Assembly (NCBI RefSeq): GCF_024211255.1
Contig: NZ_JAMLDY010000004.1
Location: forward strand, 171,001-235,000
From: Sphingomonas liriopis
GTDB lineage: Bacteria; Pseudomonadota; Alphaproteobacteria; Sphingomonadales; Sphingomonadaceae
DNA length: 64,000 nucleotides
Reading direction: 5' to 3'
Positions 27,108 to 36,313 of the stretch are shown here, piece by piece (within the stretch, counting starts at the first letter, position 1; every line of letters starts with the position of its first letter). The position numbers were made by a program, and so were the translations under genes. The notes under the pieces are model-generated. The model was not told the DNA's origin, ran no database searches, and saw nothing but the letters and a program-made list of their open reading frames with translations.

Positions 27108-28057
27108 AGGAAGCGGTGTTGGACGGCAGCAACCCCAGCGAGGCAGCGGTCCCCGCGCCCGCGCCCGCGCCAGAGGCCGCCGCGAAGAAGAAGACCGACT
27201 GGTGGGGCGAGATCAAGGGCATCTTCTGGCTGATCCTGATCGTATTGGGCTTCCACAGCTTCGTCGCCAAGCCCTTCTATATCCCCAGCGAATCGATGCT
27301 GCCGGGCCTGCGCATCGGCGACCGGCTGGTGGTGAGCAAGTTCGCCTATGGCTGGTCGTTCGTCTCGCCGACGATCCCCAATCCGGTGGCGATCTTCAAG
27401 GGGCTCGTGCTGCGCGAGCCCGAGGAGAGCTGGAGCGTCGGCCTGCCCTTCGTCCACGGGCGGCTGTTCGGCCGCCTGCCGACGCGCGGCGACGTGGTGA
27501 TCGTCACCCCGCCGGGCACGCGCAACGATTATATCAAGCGCGTCATCGGCCTGCCCGGCGACACGCTCGCGGTGCAGGGCGGCACGGTGATCCTCAACGG
27601 CAAGGCGATCGCGCGGGGAGCCATGCATTACGTCGACCTGCCGGTCGACACGAACAGCCCGTGCAGCGACAGCGAATATTATGGCGCGCGCCGCCCCGCA
27701 GCCGGCGGCGGTTACGTCTGCCACCTGCCGATCGTCACAGAGACGCTGCCCAATGGCCGGCATTACGACACCGTCGACCTCGAACCGGACAGCCCGGGCG
27801 ACAATTACGGGCCGGTGACGATCCCCGCCAACCACGTCTTCCTGATGGGCGACAATCGCGATCGCTCGGCGGACAGCCGTTTCCCGCTCGCGCAGCTCGG
27901 CCTCGGCGGGCCGGTGCCGTACGAGAATCTGGGCGGGCGCGCCGAATTCCTGACCTTCAGCCTCGATGGCGATGCGACGCTCAACCCGCTGACCTGGCCG
28001 GGATCGCTGCGCTCGGGCCGCGCCGGCCTGTCGCTCCACCCCGCCGAAGGGAAATAA
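27104..28057 (+). CDS. lepB: Signal peptidase I
   Basis: The 317-residue membrane serine protease cleaves Sec signal peptides. One membrane helix (about 38-55) is followed by the catalytic Ser64 in PSESM and the general-base Lys145 in [12 protein letters not shown]. Box E is [11 protein letters not shown]. The N-terminal 30 residues are Ala/Pro-rich and cytoplasmic, and a roughly 30-residue insertion contains three Cys (about 186-207). It is coupled to acpS. In most Alphaproteobacteria rnc and era come next, but here a permease gene does. Confidence 0.95.
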   Translation: MKEAVLDGSNPSEAAVPAPAPAPEAAAKKKTDWWGEIKGIFWLILIVLGFHSFVAKPFYIPSESMLPGLRIGDRLVVSKFAYGWSFVSPTIPNPVAIFKGLVLREPEESWSVGLPFVHGRLFGRLPTRGDVVIVTPPGTRNDYIKRVIGLPGDTLAVQGGTVILNGKAIARGAMHYVDLPVDTNSPCSDSEYYGARRPAAGGGYVCHLPIVTETLPNGRHYDTVDLEPDSPGDNYGPVTIPANHVFLMGDNRDRSADSRFPLAQLGLGGPVPYENLGGRAEFLTFSLDGDATLNPLTWPGSLRSGRAGLSLHPAEGK

Positions 28058-28058
28058 G

Positions 28059-29120
28059 GTGACCGAGCAGCGCGTGCAGGACCCCAGCCCCAACGAGCTG
28101 CGCGATCCGTTCGTCCGGCAGGAGCTGAAGCGCGCCACCGTCTGGCTCGGGCTCGCCTGCGCGATCGCGCTGGCGGTGATCCTGGTCCAGCCGCTGCTCA
28201 TCATCTTTGCAGGACTCGTGTTCGCCGCGCTGCTCGACGGCGGCGTGCGGCTGCTGGGCAAGGTGCTCCCCATCGGGCGCGGCTGGCGGCTGCTGATCGT
28301 CGTGCTGCTGACGATCGCCTTCCTCGCCGGCACCTTCTACCTCACCGGCGTGCAGGTCGCCGACCAGTTCTCGCAATTGCGCAGCACGCTGGAGGGCCAG
28401 GCGAACCGGCTGGCCGGCTGGCTCAGCGCGCAGGGGCTGATGCCCGGTGCCTCCGACGTCAGCGGCATCGCGCGACAGGCCTTGTCGTCGGTCGGGCGGA
28501 TCACCTCATGGGTCGGCACCGCGTTCGGCGCGCTGACGACGATGTTCATGATTATCGTCATCGGCCTGTTCGTCGCGATGGATCCGGGCACCTACAGCCG
28601 CGGGCTGGAATGGATGGTGCCGCGCGACAATCGTCCCGAATTCGGCGTGGTGCTCGCGCGGATGGGCAAGACGCTCCGCCGGCTGCTCGCCGGCCGCCTG
28701 CTCGGCATGGTGGCGGAGGGGATCCTCACCGGCATCGCGCTGACCATCGGCGGCGTGCCGATGGCGATGATCCTCGGCATCCTCACCGGCCTCCTCGCCT
28801 TCATCCCCAACATCGGCGCCTTCATCAGCGGCGCGCTGATGATCGCGGTCGGTTTCTCGGCGGGGACGCATGTCGGTTACTGGGCGATCGGCACCTATGT
28901 GATCGTGCAGGGGTTCGACGGCTACGTGCTGCTGCCGATCGTCGCGAAGAAGACCGTCGACCTGCCGCCGGCGCTGACGCTCGGCGCGCAGATCATGGCG
29001 AGCGCGCTGTTCGGCATCCTGGGGCTGGCACTCGCCGATCCGATGACCGCGATGGTCAAGACCGCGCTCGAGCGCAGCTCGGAACGCGAGGCGGAGCGGG
29101 ACGAGACGGGCGGGGCGTGA
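28059..29120 (+). CDS. AI-2E family permease (PerM/YdiK-like)
   Basis: This 353-residue inner-membrane protein has about eight helices: two hairpins at the N-terminus (about 28-50 and 65-85), a long soluble amphipathic section with periplasmic coiled character (about 90-150), and C-terminal helices with TGLLAFIPNIGAFISGALM and GFDGYVLLPIVAKKTVDLPPAL, which is the family signature. Members move small molecules or ions, or export AI-2; substrates are mostly unknown. It starts at GTG one nt after the lepB stop codon. Confidence 0.88.
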   Translation: MTEQRVQDPSPNELRDPFVRQELKRATVWLGLACAIALAVILVQPLLIIFAGLVFAALLDGGVRLLGKVLPIGRGWRLLIVVLLTIAFLAGTFYLTGVQVADQFSQLRSTLEGQANRLAGWLSAQGLMPGASDVSGIARQALSSVGRITSWVGTAFGALTTMFMIIVIGLFVAMDPGTYSRGLEWMVPRDNRPEFGVVLARMGKTLRRLLAGRLLGMVAEGILTGIALTIGGVPMAMILGILTGLLAFIPNIGAFISGALMIAVGFSAGTHVGYWAIGTYVIVQGFDGYVLLPIVAKKTVDLPPALTLGAQIMASALFGILGLALADPMTAMVKTALERSSEREAERDETGGA

Positions 29121-29136
29121 ACGCAGGCCTCTCCCA

Positions 29137-29190
29137 CCGTTCGTGCTGAGCCTGTCGAAGCACAGGTGAGTTTCATCGCCCTTCGACAGG
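29137..29190. repeat. Family H inverted-repeat element, copy 2
   Basis: CCTGTCGAAG (29151-29160) pairs with CTTCGACAGG (29181-29190). It lies between the convergent permease and glycosyltransferase genes. Confidence 0.75.
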
Positions 29191-29200
29191 AAAGGGAGGC

Positions 29201-30247
29201 TCAAACCAGCCGGTCGAACAGCGCCAGATAACGCTCCGCCGAATCGGCCCCCGGTTGCGGCACCGGCGCCGGACGCGGGGCGTCGAGCCAATATGCGAGG
29301 GCCGCAGCAAACCCGGCCGCATCCTCCGCTTCGACGACGCTCCCCAATTGCGGCGTCGCGACGATCTCGCGCACCGAGGGGCTGCACGCGGTCGCCACCA
29401 CCGGCGTGCCGACCGACAGCGCTTCGCGCAGCACGCCGGGCACGCCCTCGTAATCGGAAGGGAGCGCCAGCATCCGCGCCGCCGCCATCGCGCCGAGCGG
29501 ATCGGCGACATGGCCGGGCAGATGGACGCGCTCGCTGAGCCCCGCCTCGCGCGCCTGCCGCTCGAGCGCCTCGCGCAATTCGCCCTCGCCGAGGATCACG
29601 ACCTGCACGTCGTCGGGCAGCGCGGGCAAAGCGGCGATCAACCGGTCCCAGCGCTTCTGCGCCACCAGCCGGCCGACGCCCAGCACGACGCGCCCCGGCG
29701 GCAGCGGCGCCGGCGTCGCGGCGAGCGGCGCGGCGGGCGGATTGGGGATGACGCTGGTCCGCCGCTCCATCCGCGTCAGCCGCGCCGCCTGCGCCGCGGT
29801 CGCCGGCGTCATCGCGACGAGATGATCGAGGAAGCGGCCGTGCTGCGCCAGCCACACGCGATGCGCGGCATCCATGACCCGGCCGTGGTCGCCGCGCGCG
29901 ACCGCGTTCGACAGCTTGGCGACGATCGGCGGGCAGTCGTCTTTCAGCCGCCAGCGCAGCCACGCGGCGACCAGCGTATAATGGCTGCCCGGGCAGAAGA
30001 CGATATCGGGGCGGAGGTCACGCACCACCTCGGCGACCCGCGCCTGCGTCGCATAGCGGCGATCCGCCAGCGGCACGATTCCCAGCCCCGGCGGAATCTC
30101 GCCCGCCAGCGCGCCGTTCGTGTCGCCGATCGCCAGCGTCACCCGCCGTCCCGCCGCCAGCCAGTCGCGCGCCAGGCGCAGCTGCGCGCGTTCGACACCG
30201 CCCCCGTTCAGGTCTTGCGCAAAGGTCAGGATGTGGTCGGCGGCCAT
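29201..30247 (-). CDS. GT4 family glycosyltransferase
   Basis: The 348-residue GT-B fold enzyme has an N-terminal acceptor domain (ILTFAQDLNGGGVERAQLRLA) and a C-terminal nucleotide-sugar domain with GVGRLVAQKRWDRLI and the EX7E-type motif YEGVPGVLREALSVGTPVV. ATG 30247 is chosen because it begins the first beta strand; a GTG at 30283 is possible. It is divergent from the following three-gene unit and opens the putative glycan locus. Donor and acceptor are unknown. Confidence 0.88.
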   Translation of the reverse strand: MAADHILTFAQDLNGGGVERAQLRLARDWLAAGRRVTLAIGDTNGALAGEIPPGLGIVPLADRRYATQARVAEVVRDLRPDIVFCPGSHYTLVAAWLRWRLKDDCPPIVAKLSNAVARGDHGRVMDAAHRVWLAQHGRFLDHLVAMTPATAAQAARLTRMERRTSVIPNPPAAPLAATPAPLPPGRVVLGVGRLVAQKRWDRLIAALPALPDDVQVVILGEGELREALERQAREAGLSERVHLPGHVADPLGAMAAARMLALPSDYEGVPGVLREALSVGTPVVATACSPSVREIVATPQLGSVVEAEDAAGFAAALAYWLDAPRPAPVPQPGADSAERYLALFDRLV

Positions 30248-30359
30248 GGTTCGGGCGCGTCTTGCCACAATGCTGCCCGACACGACAGTGAAAGCGATTT
30301 CATGTGCAAATCCGCGACTTCCCCGCTAAGCCGCGCCACCTTCATGTTCGGACCATTGG

Positions 30360-31301
30360 GTGCAGATCGATCATAAAGCCGGCGGTTTTCCGACCGAAAC
30401 CGTAGCTCCTGCCCCCGACATCGCGGGGCTCCAGCCGTTGAAGACGATCAAGAGCCGCTGGCCGGCGATCATCGGCGGGCTGGTGACGCTCGCCATGCTG
30501 GCGGGCCTCGCGCACGAACTGCTCAATGCGGGGCTCGCCGGCCTCGAACGCGCGACGCCGCGCGATCCGTGGTTCTACGTCGCCTTCGCCGCGCTCTATT
30601 TCATCCCGCCCGTCGCCGATTACCTGATCTTCCGCCGGCTGTGGGGCATTCCGCTCGCCGGGCTGGTCGCGCTCATCAAGAAGCGGATCGCGAACGACGT
30701 CGTCATGGGCTATTCGGGCGAGGCCTATTTCTACGCCTGGGCGCGGCAGCGCGCGCAGCTGGTCGCGGCGCCATTCGGCGCGGTCAAGGACGTGTCGATC
30801 CTGTCGGCGATCGCCGGCAATGCGGTGACGCTGGCGATGATCGCGGTCGCGCTGCCGGTCGGGCGCGACCTGATCCCGCCCGACATGATCCGCTACGTCT
30901 ACGGCAGCCTCGCGGTGATCTTCGGCACCTCGCTGCCGTTCCTGATCTTTTCGCGCAAGGTCTTCTCGCTGCCGCGCGGGCAGCTGTGGATGGTGTTCGG
31001 CATCCATTGCGCGCGGCTGATCCTCGGCGCGCTGTTCCTCGCCGTCGCCTGGGCGCTGGCGATGCCCAGCGTCGCGCTCGGCACCTGGGTGTTCCTGTCG
31101 GCGGGGCGGATGCTGTTCGGGCGGTTGCCGCTACTGCCCAACAAGGACCTGTTGTTCGCCAATTTCGCGATTCTCATGATCGGCGAGGATCAGGCCTTGT
31201 CCGAACTGATCGCGTTCACCGCTGCTGCAGTCCTGTTGGTGCATGCGGTGCTGATCCTGGGCTTCGGCCTCCACCATCTGGCGACGAGGAAGCGGGTATG
31301 A
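30360..31301 (+). CDS. Polytopic membrane protein, LPG-synthase-like (function unknown)
   Basis: The 313-residue protein has about seven or eight predicted helices (starting about 35-55, 75-92, 105-115, 150-170, 180-200, 210-240, 255-300). The general look is of the UPF0104/lysylphosphatidylglycerol-synthase transmembrane family, but no certain motif was found. It starts at GTG 30360. It overlaps the DUF2141 gene by 4 nt, which in turn overlaps a GT4 gene, so the three are one translational unit. Transfer or flipping of a lipid-linked substrate is a guess from context. Confidence 0.65.
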   Translation: MQIDHKAGGFPTETVAPAPDIAGLQPLKTIKSRWPAIIGGLVTLAMLAGLAHELLNAGLAGLERATPRDPWFYVAFAALYFIPPVADYLIFRRLWGIPLAGLVALIKKRIANDVVMGYSGEAYFYAWARQRAQLVAAPFGAVKDVSILSAIAGNAVTLAMIAVALPVGRDLIPPDMIRYVYGSLAVIFGTSLPFLIFSRKVFSLPRGQLWMVFGIHCARLILGALFLAVAWALAMPSVALGTWVFLSAGRMLFGRLPLLPNKDLLFANFAILMIGEDQALSELIAFTAAAVLLVHAVLILGFGLHHLATRKRV

Positions 31302-31813
31302 AGTCTCTGGCGATCCTTGCCGCGCTGGTGCTGGCGACGCCGGCGGGCGCGCAGGTGCTGGGCAGCGATGCCGCGGCGTGCAGCGCCGGCGGCGGCCCGG
31401 CGATCCTGGCGCAGGTGCTGGGCCTCAAGGACCGCAAGGGCCGCATCAAGCTGGAGCTGTATCCGGCGACCGAGGGCGATTTCCTGAAGGACGACGACGC
31501 GCTCGTCGCGCAGGGCAAGACGTTCCGCCGGGTGTGGACCGCGATCCCCGCGAGCGGCGCGGTGCAGGTGTGCATCCGCGTGCCGCGCCCCGGCCGCTAC
31601 GCGCTGCTCGTCACGCACGACCGCGACGGCAAGAACAAGTTCAACTTCTTCGCCGACGGCGCCGGTTTCGTCGGCGCGGGCAAGCTCGGCATGTCGCGGC
31701 CCAGGCTCGACCAGGCGGTGGTCGACGTCGGCACCGGCACGGTCGACCGCGCCGTGCGCATGCAGTATCTCCACGGCCTGGGCGGGTTCGGCCCGATGAA
31801 GGGCGGGGCATGA
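31298..31813 (+). CDS. DUF2141 family exported protein
   Basis: The 171-residue protein has a signal peptide (KSLAILAALVLATPAGA, cleavage near 18) and a DUF2141 beta-sandwich (KGRIKLELYPATEGDFL, VCIRVPRPGRYALLVTHDRDGKNKFNFF). The family is periplasmic or outer-membrane-associated with unknown function. Its position between a polytopic membrane protein and a GT4 enzyme, with ATGA overlaps on both sides, suggests a stoichiometric partner in glycan or lipid handling. Confidence 0.82.
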   Translation: MKSLAILAALVLATPAGAQVLGSDAAACSAGGGPAILAQVLGLKDRKGRIKLELYPATEGDFLKDDDALVAQGKTFRRVWTAIPASGAVQVCIRVPRPGRYALLVTHDRDGKNKFNFFADGAGFVGAGKLGMSRPRLDQAVVDVGTGTVDRAVRMQYLHGLGGFGPMKGGA

Positions 31814-32994
31814 GAATCGTCGACGTCAACGAATTCTACTCGCCGACCGGCGGCGGCGTGCGCACCTATGTCGATCGCAAGATCGAGGTGCTGGCGGGCA
31901 TGGGCCACGAGCTGATCGTGCTCGCCCCCGGCCGCGAGAACCGGATCGAGGAGCGCCCCGGCGGCGGCGCGATCCATTATATCGAGGCGCCGGGCATGCC
32001 GTTCGACGCCAATTACGGCCTGTTCTGGGATGCCGCGCCGCTCTACCAGCGATTGAACGCGCTCGACCCGGACGTGGTGGAGAATTGCTCGCCATGGCGC
32101 GCCGCCTGGATCGTGTCGGGCTGGCGCGGGCGGGCGATCCGCTCGTTCTTCATGCACAACGACAATGTCGAGGCCTACCCCAAGCGCTGGTTCAAGCCGC
32201 TCGCCTCGGCACCGCGGATCGAGCGCGCCTTCTCGTGGTACGACCGCTATCTCGGCCGCTGCCTCGACCGGTTCGACACCGTCGTAACCAACGGCCCGTC
32301 GCTGACCAAGCAGCTCAGCCTTCGCGGGGTCCGCGTCGATGCGACGATGCCCTTGGGAATCGAGCGCGCGCATTTCTCGCCGTCCTTGCGCGACGAAGGG
32401 CTGCGCGCGGCGCTGCTCCAGCAATGCGGGCTGCCGGCGGATGCGCACCTGCTGCTCGGCGTCGGGCGGCACCATCCCGAAAAGCGCTGGCCGACGGTGA
32501 TCGACGCGGTGCGCCGCGCCGGCACGCAGGCGCCGGTCGGACTCGTCATCCTGGGGCAGGGGATGGATACCAAGACGCTGGAGCGCCACATCGGCGACAA
32601 TCCGCACATCCGCCTGTTCCGCCCGGTCTACGACCGCCGCCGCCTCGCGACGATCATGGCGAGCGCGGACTTCTACATCCACGGCTGCGGCACCGAGACG
32701 TTCGGGCTGGTCCCCGCCGAGGCGCTGGCGAGCGGCACGCCGCTGATCGTCCCCGACGGCGGCGGCACCGCGGAGATCGCCGATCCGCTGTTCGCCGAAG
32801 TCTATGCGCAGCGCGACGCGCATTCCTGCGCCGACGCGATCCTGCGCATGCTCGCGCGCGACCGCGGCATCGTCCGCCGCGCCGCAACGGTCGCGGCGGC
32901 CACGGTGCGCAGCGACGAGGAGCATTGCGCCGATCTCGTCGCGCACTACGCCGACGTGATCGCGCGGCGGGGGGGTGTGCGGCTGACGGCGTGA
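31810..32994 (+). CDS. GT4 family glycosyltransferase
   Basis: The 394-residue GT-B enzyme has the N-terminal DVNEFYSPTGGGVRTYVDRK (acceptor side), VGRHHPEKRWPTVIDAVRR at the donor domain, and the EX7E motif within GTETFGLVPAEALASGTPLI. It is the last gene of the overlapping trio with the polytopic protein and DUF2141 protein, and is followed by a family A repeat that separates it from the convergent deacetylase gene. Confidence 0.9.
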   Translation: MRIVDVNEFYSPTGGGVRTYVDRKIEVLAGMGHELIVLAPGRENRIEERPGGGAIHYIEAPGMPFDANYGLFWDAAPLYQRLNALDPDVVENCSPWRAAWIVSGWRGRAIRSFFMHNDNVEAYPKRWFKPLASAPRIERAFSWYDRYLGRCLDRFDTVVTNGPSLTKQLSLRGVRVDATMPLGIERAHFSPSLRDEGLRAALLQQCGLPADAHLLLGVGRHHPEKRWPTVIDAVRRAGTQAPVGLVILGQGMDTKTLERHIGDNPHIRLFRPVYDRRRLATIMASADFYIHGCGTETFGLVPAEALASGTPLIVPDGGGTAEIADPLFAEVYAQRDAHSCADAILRMLARDRGIVRRAATVAAATVRSDEEHCADLVAHYADVIARRGGVRLTA

Positions 32995-33055
32995 CCTTCG
33001 AGGGGGGGGCATCCTCCACTTGCATGATGCCCCGGGGCTTCCGCCCAAAGCCCTT

Positions 33056-33163
33056 CGTCACCCCGGACGTGTTCCGGGGTCCACCGTTCGGCAAGCGTAA
33101 AGGCCAGAGCCTCTTGTCCTCCGCGTGCGGAGCAGTGGACCCCGGAACAAGTCCGGGGTGACG
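33056..33163. repeat. Family A inverted-repeat element, copy 5
   Basis: This 108-bp element has left end variant GGACGTGTTCCGG and right end GGAACAAGTCCGG, so the two ends are of different subtypes. It lies between convergent genes of the glycan locus. Confidence 0.93.
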
Positions 33164-33187
33164 GGGGATATGGACGGGCCGACCGTC

Positions 33188-33907
33188 CTACCCCAGCAGC
33201 TCCGCATAGCCCGCCGGGCGATGCCGCCCGAACGCGGCGAAGGTCGTCGTGATGCTGCGCATCAGCGCCGGCACCGTCGTATCGCCCGGATGCACCGCGA
33301 TCCGCACGTTGCGCGTCGGCTGCAAGACATGGCGCAGCGCCCCCGCCGCGGCGAGCGAGCTCAGCTGGCGCGGGCGGCTGCGGCTCGCCCAGGTGATGAC
33401 CGGCCCGCGCGCGACTACCGCGCCGCCGGGGCGCCACACCCGCGCATGATCCTCCGCCAGCGCGAAGCCCGCATCCTGCAACGCGGCGCGCGCGCCCTCC
33501 GAATACAGCCATGCCGGCGCGATGAAGCCGGTCGCGGCGCGGCCGGTGATATCCTCGACCAGCGCCTTGCCGCGCCGCATCCGTTGCAGCGCCTCGGCAT
33601 GGGACAGGCCCAGGAATTCGCCCTCGCCCGCGGTCATGTGGCGAGCCTTGAGCGCGGCGGCCTTGTCGACGTGCGGCGTATCGTCGCGATGCGTCCAGCC
33701 GTGGACGAACATTTCGATCCCCTCGTCCGCCCAGCCGCGCAGGCGGGTGGCGAAGGCGGGCGTGATCGGCGCGCTCGACCAGTGATCGGGCACCACCAGC
33801 ATCGCGAGCCGCCGCCCGACATGGGGGGCGAGATGGTCGAGCAGGCGGTCGACCTGCCCCTCGAACCGGGGCGAGACGTCGTGGATCGAGGCGAACAGGC
33901 GTTTCAT
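33188..33907 (-). CDS. DUF2334-type polysaccharide deacetylase-like protein
   Basis: The 239-residue protein has a NodB-related (beta/alpha)7 fold. It opens with FASIHDVSPRF (the catalytic Asp region), has the metal-binding HGWTHRDD at about 89-96, and ends with RIAVHPGDT. DUF2334 proteins are presumed carbohydrate N-deacetylases. No signal peptide is seen, so it should act in the cytoplasm. Its ATG overlaps the stop codon of the GT-C gene upstream (ATGA). Confidence 0.8.
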   Translation of the reverse strand: MKRLFASIHDVSPRFEGQVDRLLDHLAPHVGRRLAMLVVPDHWSSAPITPAFATRLRGWADEGIEMFVHGWTHRDDTPHVDKAAALKARHMTAGEGEFLGLSHAEALQRMRRGKALVEDITGRAATGFIAPAWLYSEGARAALQDAGFALAEDHARVWRPGGAVVARGPVITWASRSRPRQLSSLAAAGALRHVLQPTRNVRIAVHPGDTTVPALMRSITTTFAAFGRHRPAGYAELLG

Positions 33908-35313
33908 CGCGCCCGTTTATAGACGCTGATCGTCTCGTTGCCCATCGGCAGCGCCGCGGCGAGGCGATAGCCGGTGGCCATCGTCGCCATGGCGAGCGCG
34001 CGCGCCTGCGGCCGCTCGCCTCCGTAGGGCGGGCGCATCACCACCACCGCCGGTTGCCCTGCGAGGATGCGGCGGATCTCGCCATCCTGATCGACCCCGG
34101 TCGCCCCCGCCTCGCGCGTGCGGCCGAGGTGGCTAGGCACGATATAGCGCGACGACGTGCAGCGCCCGCTCGCGACATAGAGCATCGTGCTGCCCGAATA
34201 GACGTAGAGGCAGCCGGGACCACGCCCGACCGCCTGCGCCAGCGCGGCGAACTGGCGCGCGTCGCCACGCTCGCCGCGTAACGCGACAAGCACGATCTGC
34301 CCGGCGAGCGCGGCGGTCAGCAGCAGCGCCGGCGTGCGCCAGCGCTGCCAGTCGCCACGGCCGAGCATCCCCGCCGCGGCGGCGCAGGCGGGCAACAGCA
34401 CCGGCAGGCTGTAATGATCGAACCACGGCCGGAACACGAGCACGCCGGCAATCGCGACGCCGAGCCAGAGCGCGAGGAAGCGGCGCTCGCGCGTCGCCTC
34501 TGCCCGATGCAGCGCGAGCACCGCCAGCGCGACCAGCGGCGAGATGACGAGCACGATCTGGCCGAGGTTGCCCGCCAGCTCGCCCAGCGGATCGGGGTTG
34601 CGATGGAAGATCGACAGGAAGTTGGCGTAGACGAACGCTTGCCCTTGGCCGATGGCGGCGTAGGCCGCGGCGGCGAGTGCGGTTGGCAGCAGCGCGACGA
34701 CGATCAGCATTACGCCATAGGTCAGGACGGCGAGCGGCCGGCGGGTGCGCGGCCATGCGTCGGCGAGCAGCCACAGGCCGAAGAACACCCCTTCGAACAC
34801 CACCGAATATTTGATCTGCAACGCGACGCCGACCAGCGCCATCGCGGCGATCCCGGCGGCGCGTCCGCCGCGCAGGACCAGCAGCGCCGCACCGATCGTC
34901 AGCAGATTGTAGAAGACCGGCGACTGCCCACCCTGTCCGCCCAGCAGCCCGAGCCAAAGGATGTAGCCGATGCCCGCCGCGGTCGCCCCCGCGGCGAAAC
35001 CGGCGCGCGTGGCAAGACGCGCGACCAGCCACGCCGTTGCGACCGCACTCGCGAGTGCCAGCGCCTGATACGCCCAGATCCCCGCCGGAAAGCCGAGCCC
35101 CGCGGGCAAGGCGTAGAGCAGGAACAGCCCCACCGGCTTCCTGTCCCATACGTCGACGAACGGCAGCATCCCGCGCCACAGCGCCGATCCGGTGACGAAG
35201 TAGAACTCCTCGTCGACATGGACGACCGGATTGCCGAACGTCAGTGCCCGCGCCGCGATCGCGACGAGGATCAGCAGCGGGAGCCGCAGCCGCGAGTTGG
35301 TGAGGACGTGCAT
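33904..35313 (-). CDS. GT-C (GT39/ArnT-like) membrane glycosyltransferase
   Basis: This 469-residue inner-membrane protein has about 10-12 helices. The first periplasmic loop holds the catalytic acidic pair in NPVVHVDEEFYFVTG (residues about 27-42), as in dolichyl/undecaprenyl-phosphate-sugar-dependent transferases. A C-terminal periplasmic domain follows the last helix (about 350-469). The start is ATG 35313 (HVLTNSRLRLPLLILVAIAAR); an upstream ATG at 35349 lacks support. It is coupled to the deacetylase gene. It would use a polyprenyl-phosphate sugar on the periplasmic face. Confidence 0.82.
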   Translation of the reverse strand: MHVLTNSRLRLPLLILVAIAARALTFGNPVVHVDEEFYFVTGSALWRGMLPFVDVWDRKPVGLFLLYALPAGLGFPAGIWAYQALALASAVATAWLVARLATRAGFAAGATAAGIGYILWLGLLGGQGGQSPVFYNLLTIGAALLVLRGGRAAGIAAMALVGVALQIKYSVVFEGVFFGLWLLADAWPRTRRPLAVLTYGVMLIVVALLPTALAAAAYAAIGQGQAFVYANFLSIFHRNPDPLGELAGNLGQIVLVISPLVALAVLALHRAEATRERRFLALWLGVAIAGVLVFRPWFDHYSLPVLLPACAAAAGMLGRGDWQRWRTPALLLTAALAGQIVLVALRGERGDARQFAALAQAVGRGPGCLYVYSGSTMLYVASGRCTSSRYIVPSHLGRTREAGATGVDQDGEIRRILAGQPAVVVMRPPYGGERPQARALAMATMATGYRLAAALPMGNETISVYKRAR

Positions 35314-35401
35314 CGGCGTGGGCCTAGCGGGGGAGCGGGAGAGTGCCAATCGCCTAGCTCGTCATGGACTTTGGCGAGGTGAGACCTCACCGCACATCCT
35401 T

Positions 35402-35509
35402 CGTCACCCCGGACGTGTTCCGGGGTCCACCGTTCCGCGAGCGTTTCGCTCCAGCTTCATGCCGTGTGCCTCGCCGCGGAGTGGACCCCGGAACAAGTCC
35501 GGGGTGACG
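35402..35509. repeat. Family A inverted-repeat element, copy 6
   Basis: This 108-bp element lies between the GT-C gene's 5' end and the 3' end of ubiG, both on the minus strand. The inner segment ends CCTCGCCGCGGA, as in copies 4 and 8. Confidence 0.93.
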
Positions 35510-35535
35510 CGGGGATTCTGGGTGCCCCGCAGGGC

Positions 35536-36261
35536 TCAGAGCCGCTTCGCCGTCACGAAATAATCGAGGCTCGTCGAATCGCTCAACGTGAACCCCGTCG
35601 CCGGCGAGAAGCCCAGCCCCTGCACGTCGGTCACCGTCAGCCCGGCACGGGTGAGCAGGTCGGTCAGCTCGTCGGGGGTCAGGAACTTGTCCCAGTCGTG
35701 CGTGCCGCGCGGGATGCGCCCCGTCCCCTCCGCCAGCGTGATGAGCGCGAGCCGCGACAGCGGCGTGCGGTTGGGGGTGGACAGCACCAGCAACCCGCCA
35801 TCGGCGAGCGCCTCCGCCAGCCCGCGGACGAAACCGGCGGGGTCGCAGACGTGCTCGATCACCTCGAGGCTGGTGACGAGGTCGAACCGCTCGCTCATCG
35901 CCTCGACGCCGACCGCGCGGTAAGCGATGCTGAGGCCGCTCTGCGCCGCATGCGCTTCAGCCACCGCGATATTCTCCGCCGCCGCGTCGATCCCCGTCAC
36001 CGCAGCGCCCAGCCGCGCCAAGGGCTCGCACAACAGCCCGGCACCGCAACCGACGTCGAGCGCGGTCTTGCCTGCCAAGGGCGTGAAGCTCGTGTCGTCG
36101 CCGTCCCAATGCAGGTCGATCGCCGCGCGGATATAGCCCAGCCGCGCCGGATTGAGCTTGTGCAGCATCGCCGACGAGCCCTTGGGGTCCCACCAGTCCT
36201 TCGCCATCGCACCGAAATGCGCGGCTTCGCGGGCGTCGATCGTGCTGCTTGCGCTTCCCAT
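35536..36261 (-). CDS. ubiG: Ubiquinone biosynthesis O-methyltransferase
   Basis: The 241-residue class I SAM methyltransferase performs both O-methylations of ubiquinone synthesis. Motif I is ALDVGCGAGLLCEPLARLG, and the UbiG-type WWDPKGSSAMLHKLNPARL is at about 25-45. The C-terminal HDWDKFLTPDEL and LDYFVTAKRL are also typical. It is divergent from lysC with about 50 nt between start codons, a common alphaproteobacterial arrangement. Confidence 0.94.
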   Translation of the reverse strand: MGSASSTIDAREAAHFGAMAKDWWDPKGSSAMLHKLNPARLGYIRAAIDLHWDGDDTSFTPLAGKTALDVGCGAGLLCEPLARLGAAVTGIDAAAENIAVAEAHAAQSGLSIAYRAVGVEAMSERFDLVTSLEVIEHVCDPAGFVRGLAEALADGGLLVLSTPNRTPLSRLALITLAEGTGRIPRGTHDWDKFLTPDELTDLLTRAGLTVTDVQGLGFSPATGFTLSDSTSLDYFVTAKRL

Positions 36262-36313
36262 GGCCGCTACCTATCAGGACGGCCCTTCTACCCCAAGGAG
36301 TTTGGCGAGCAGC

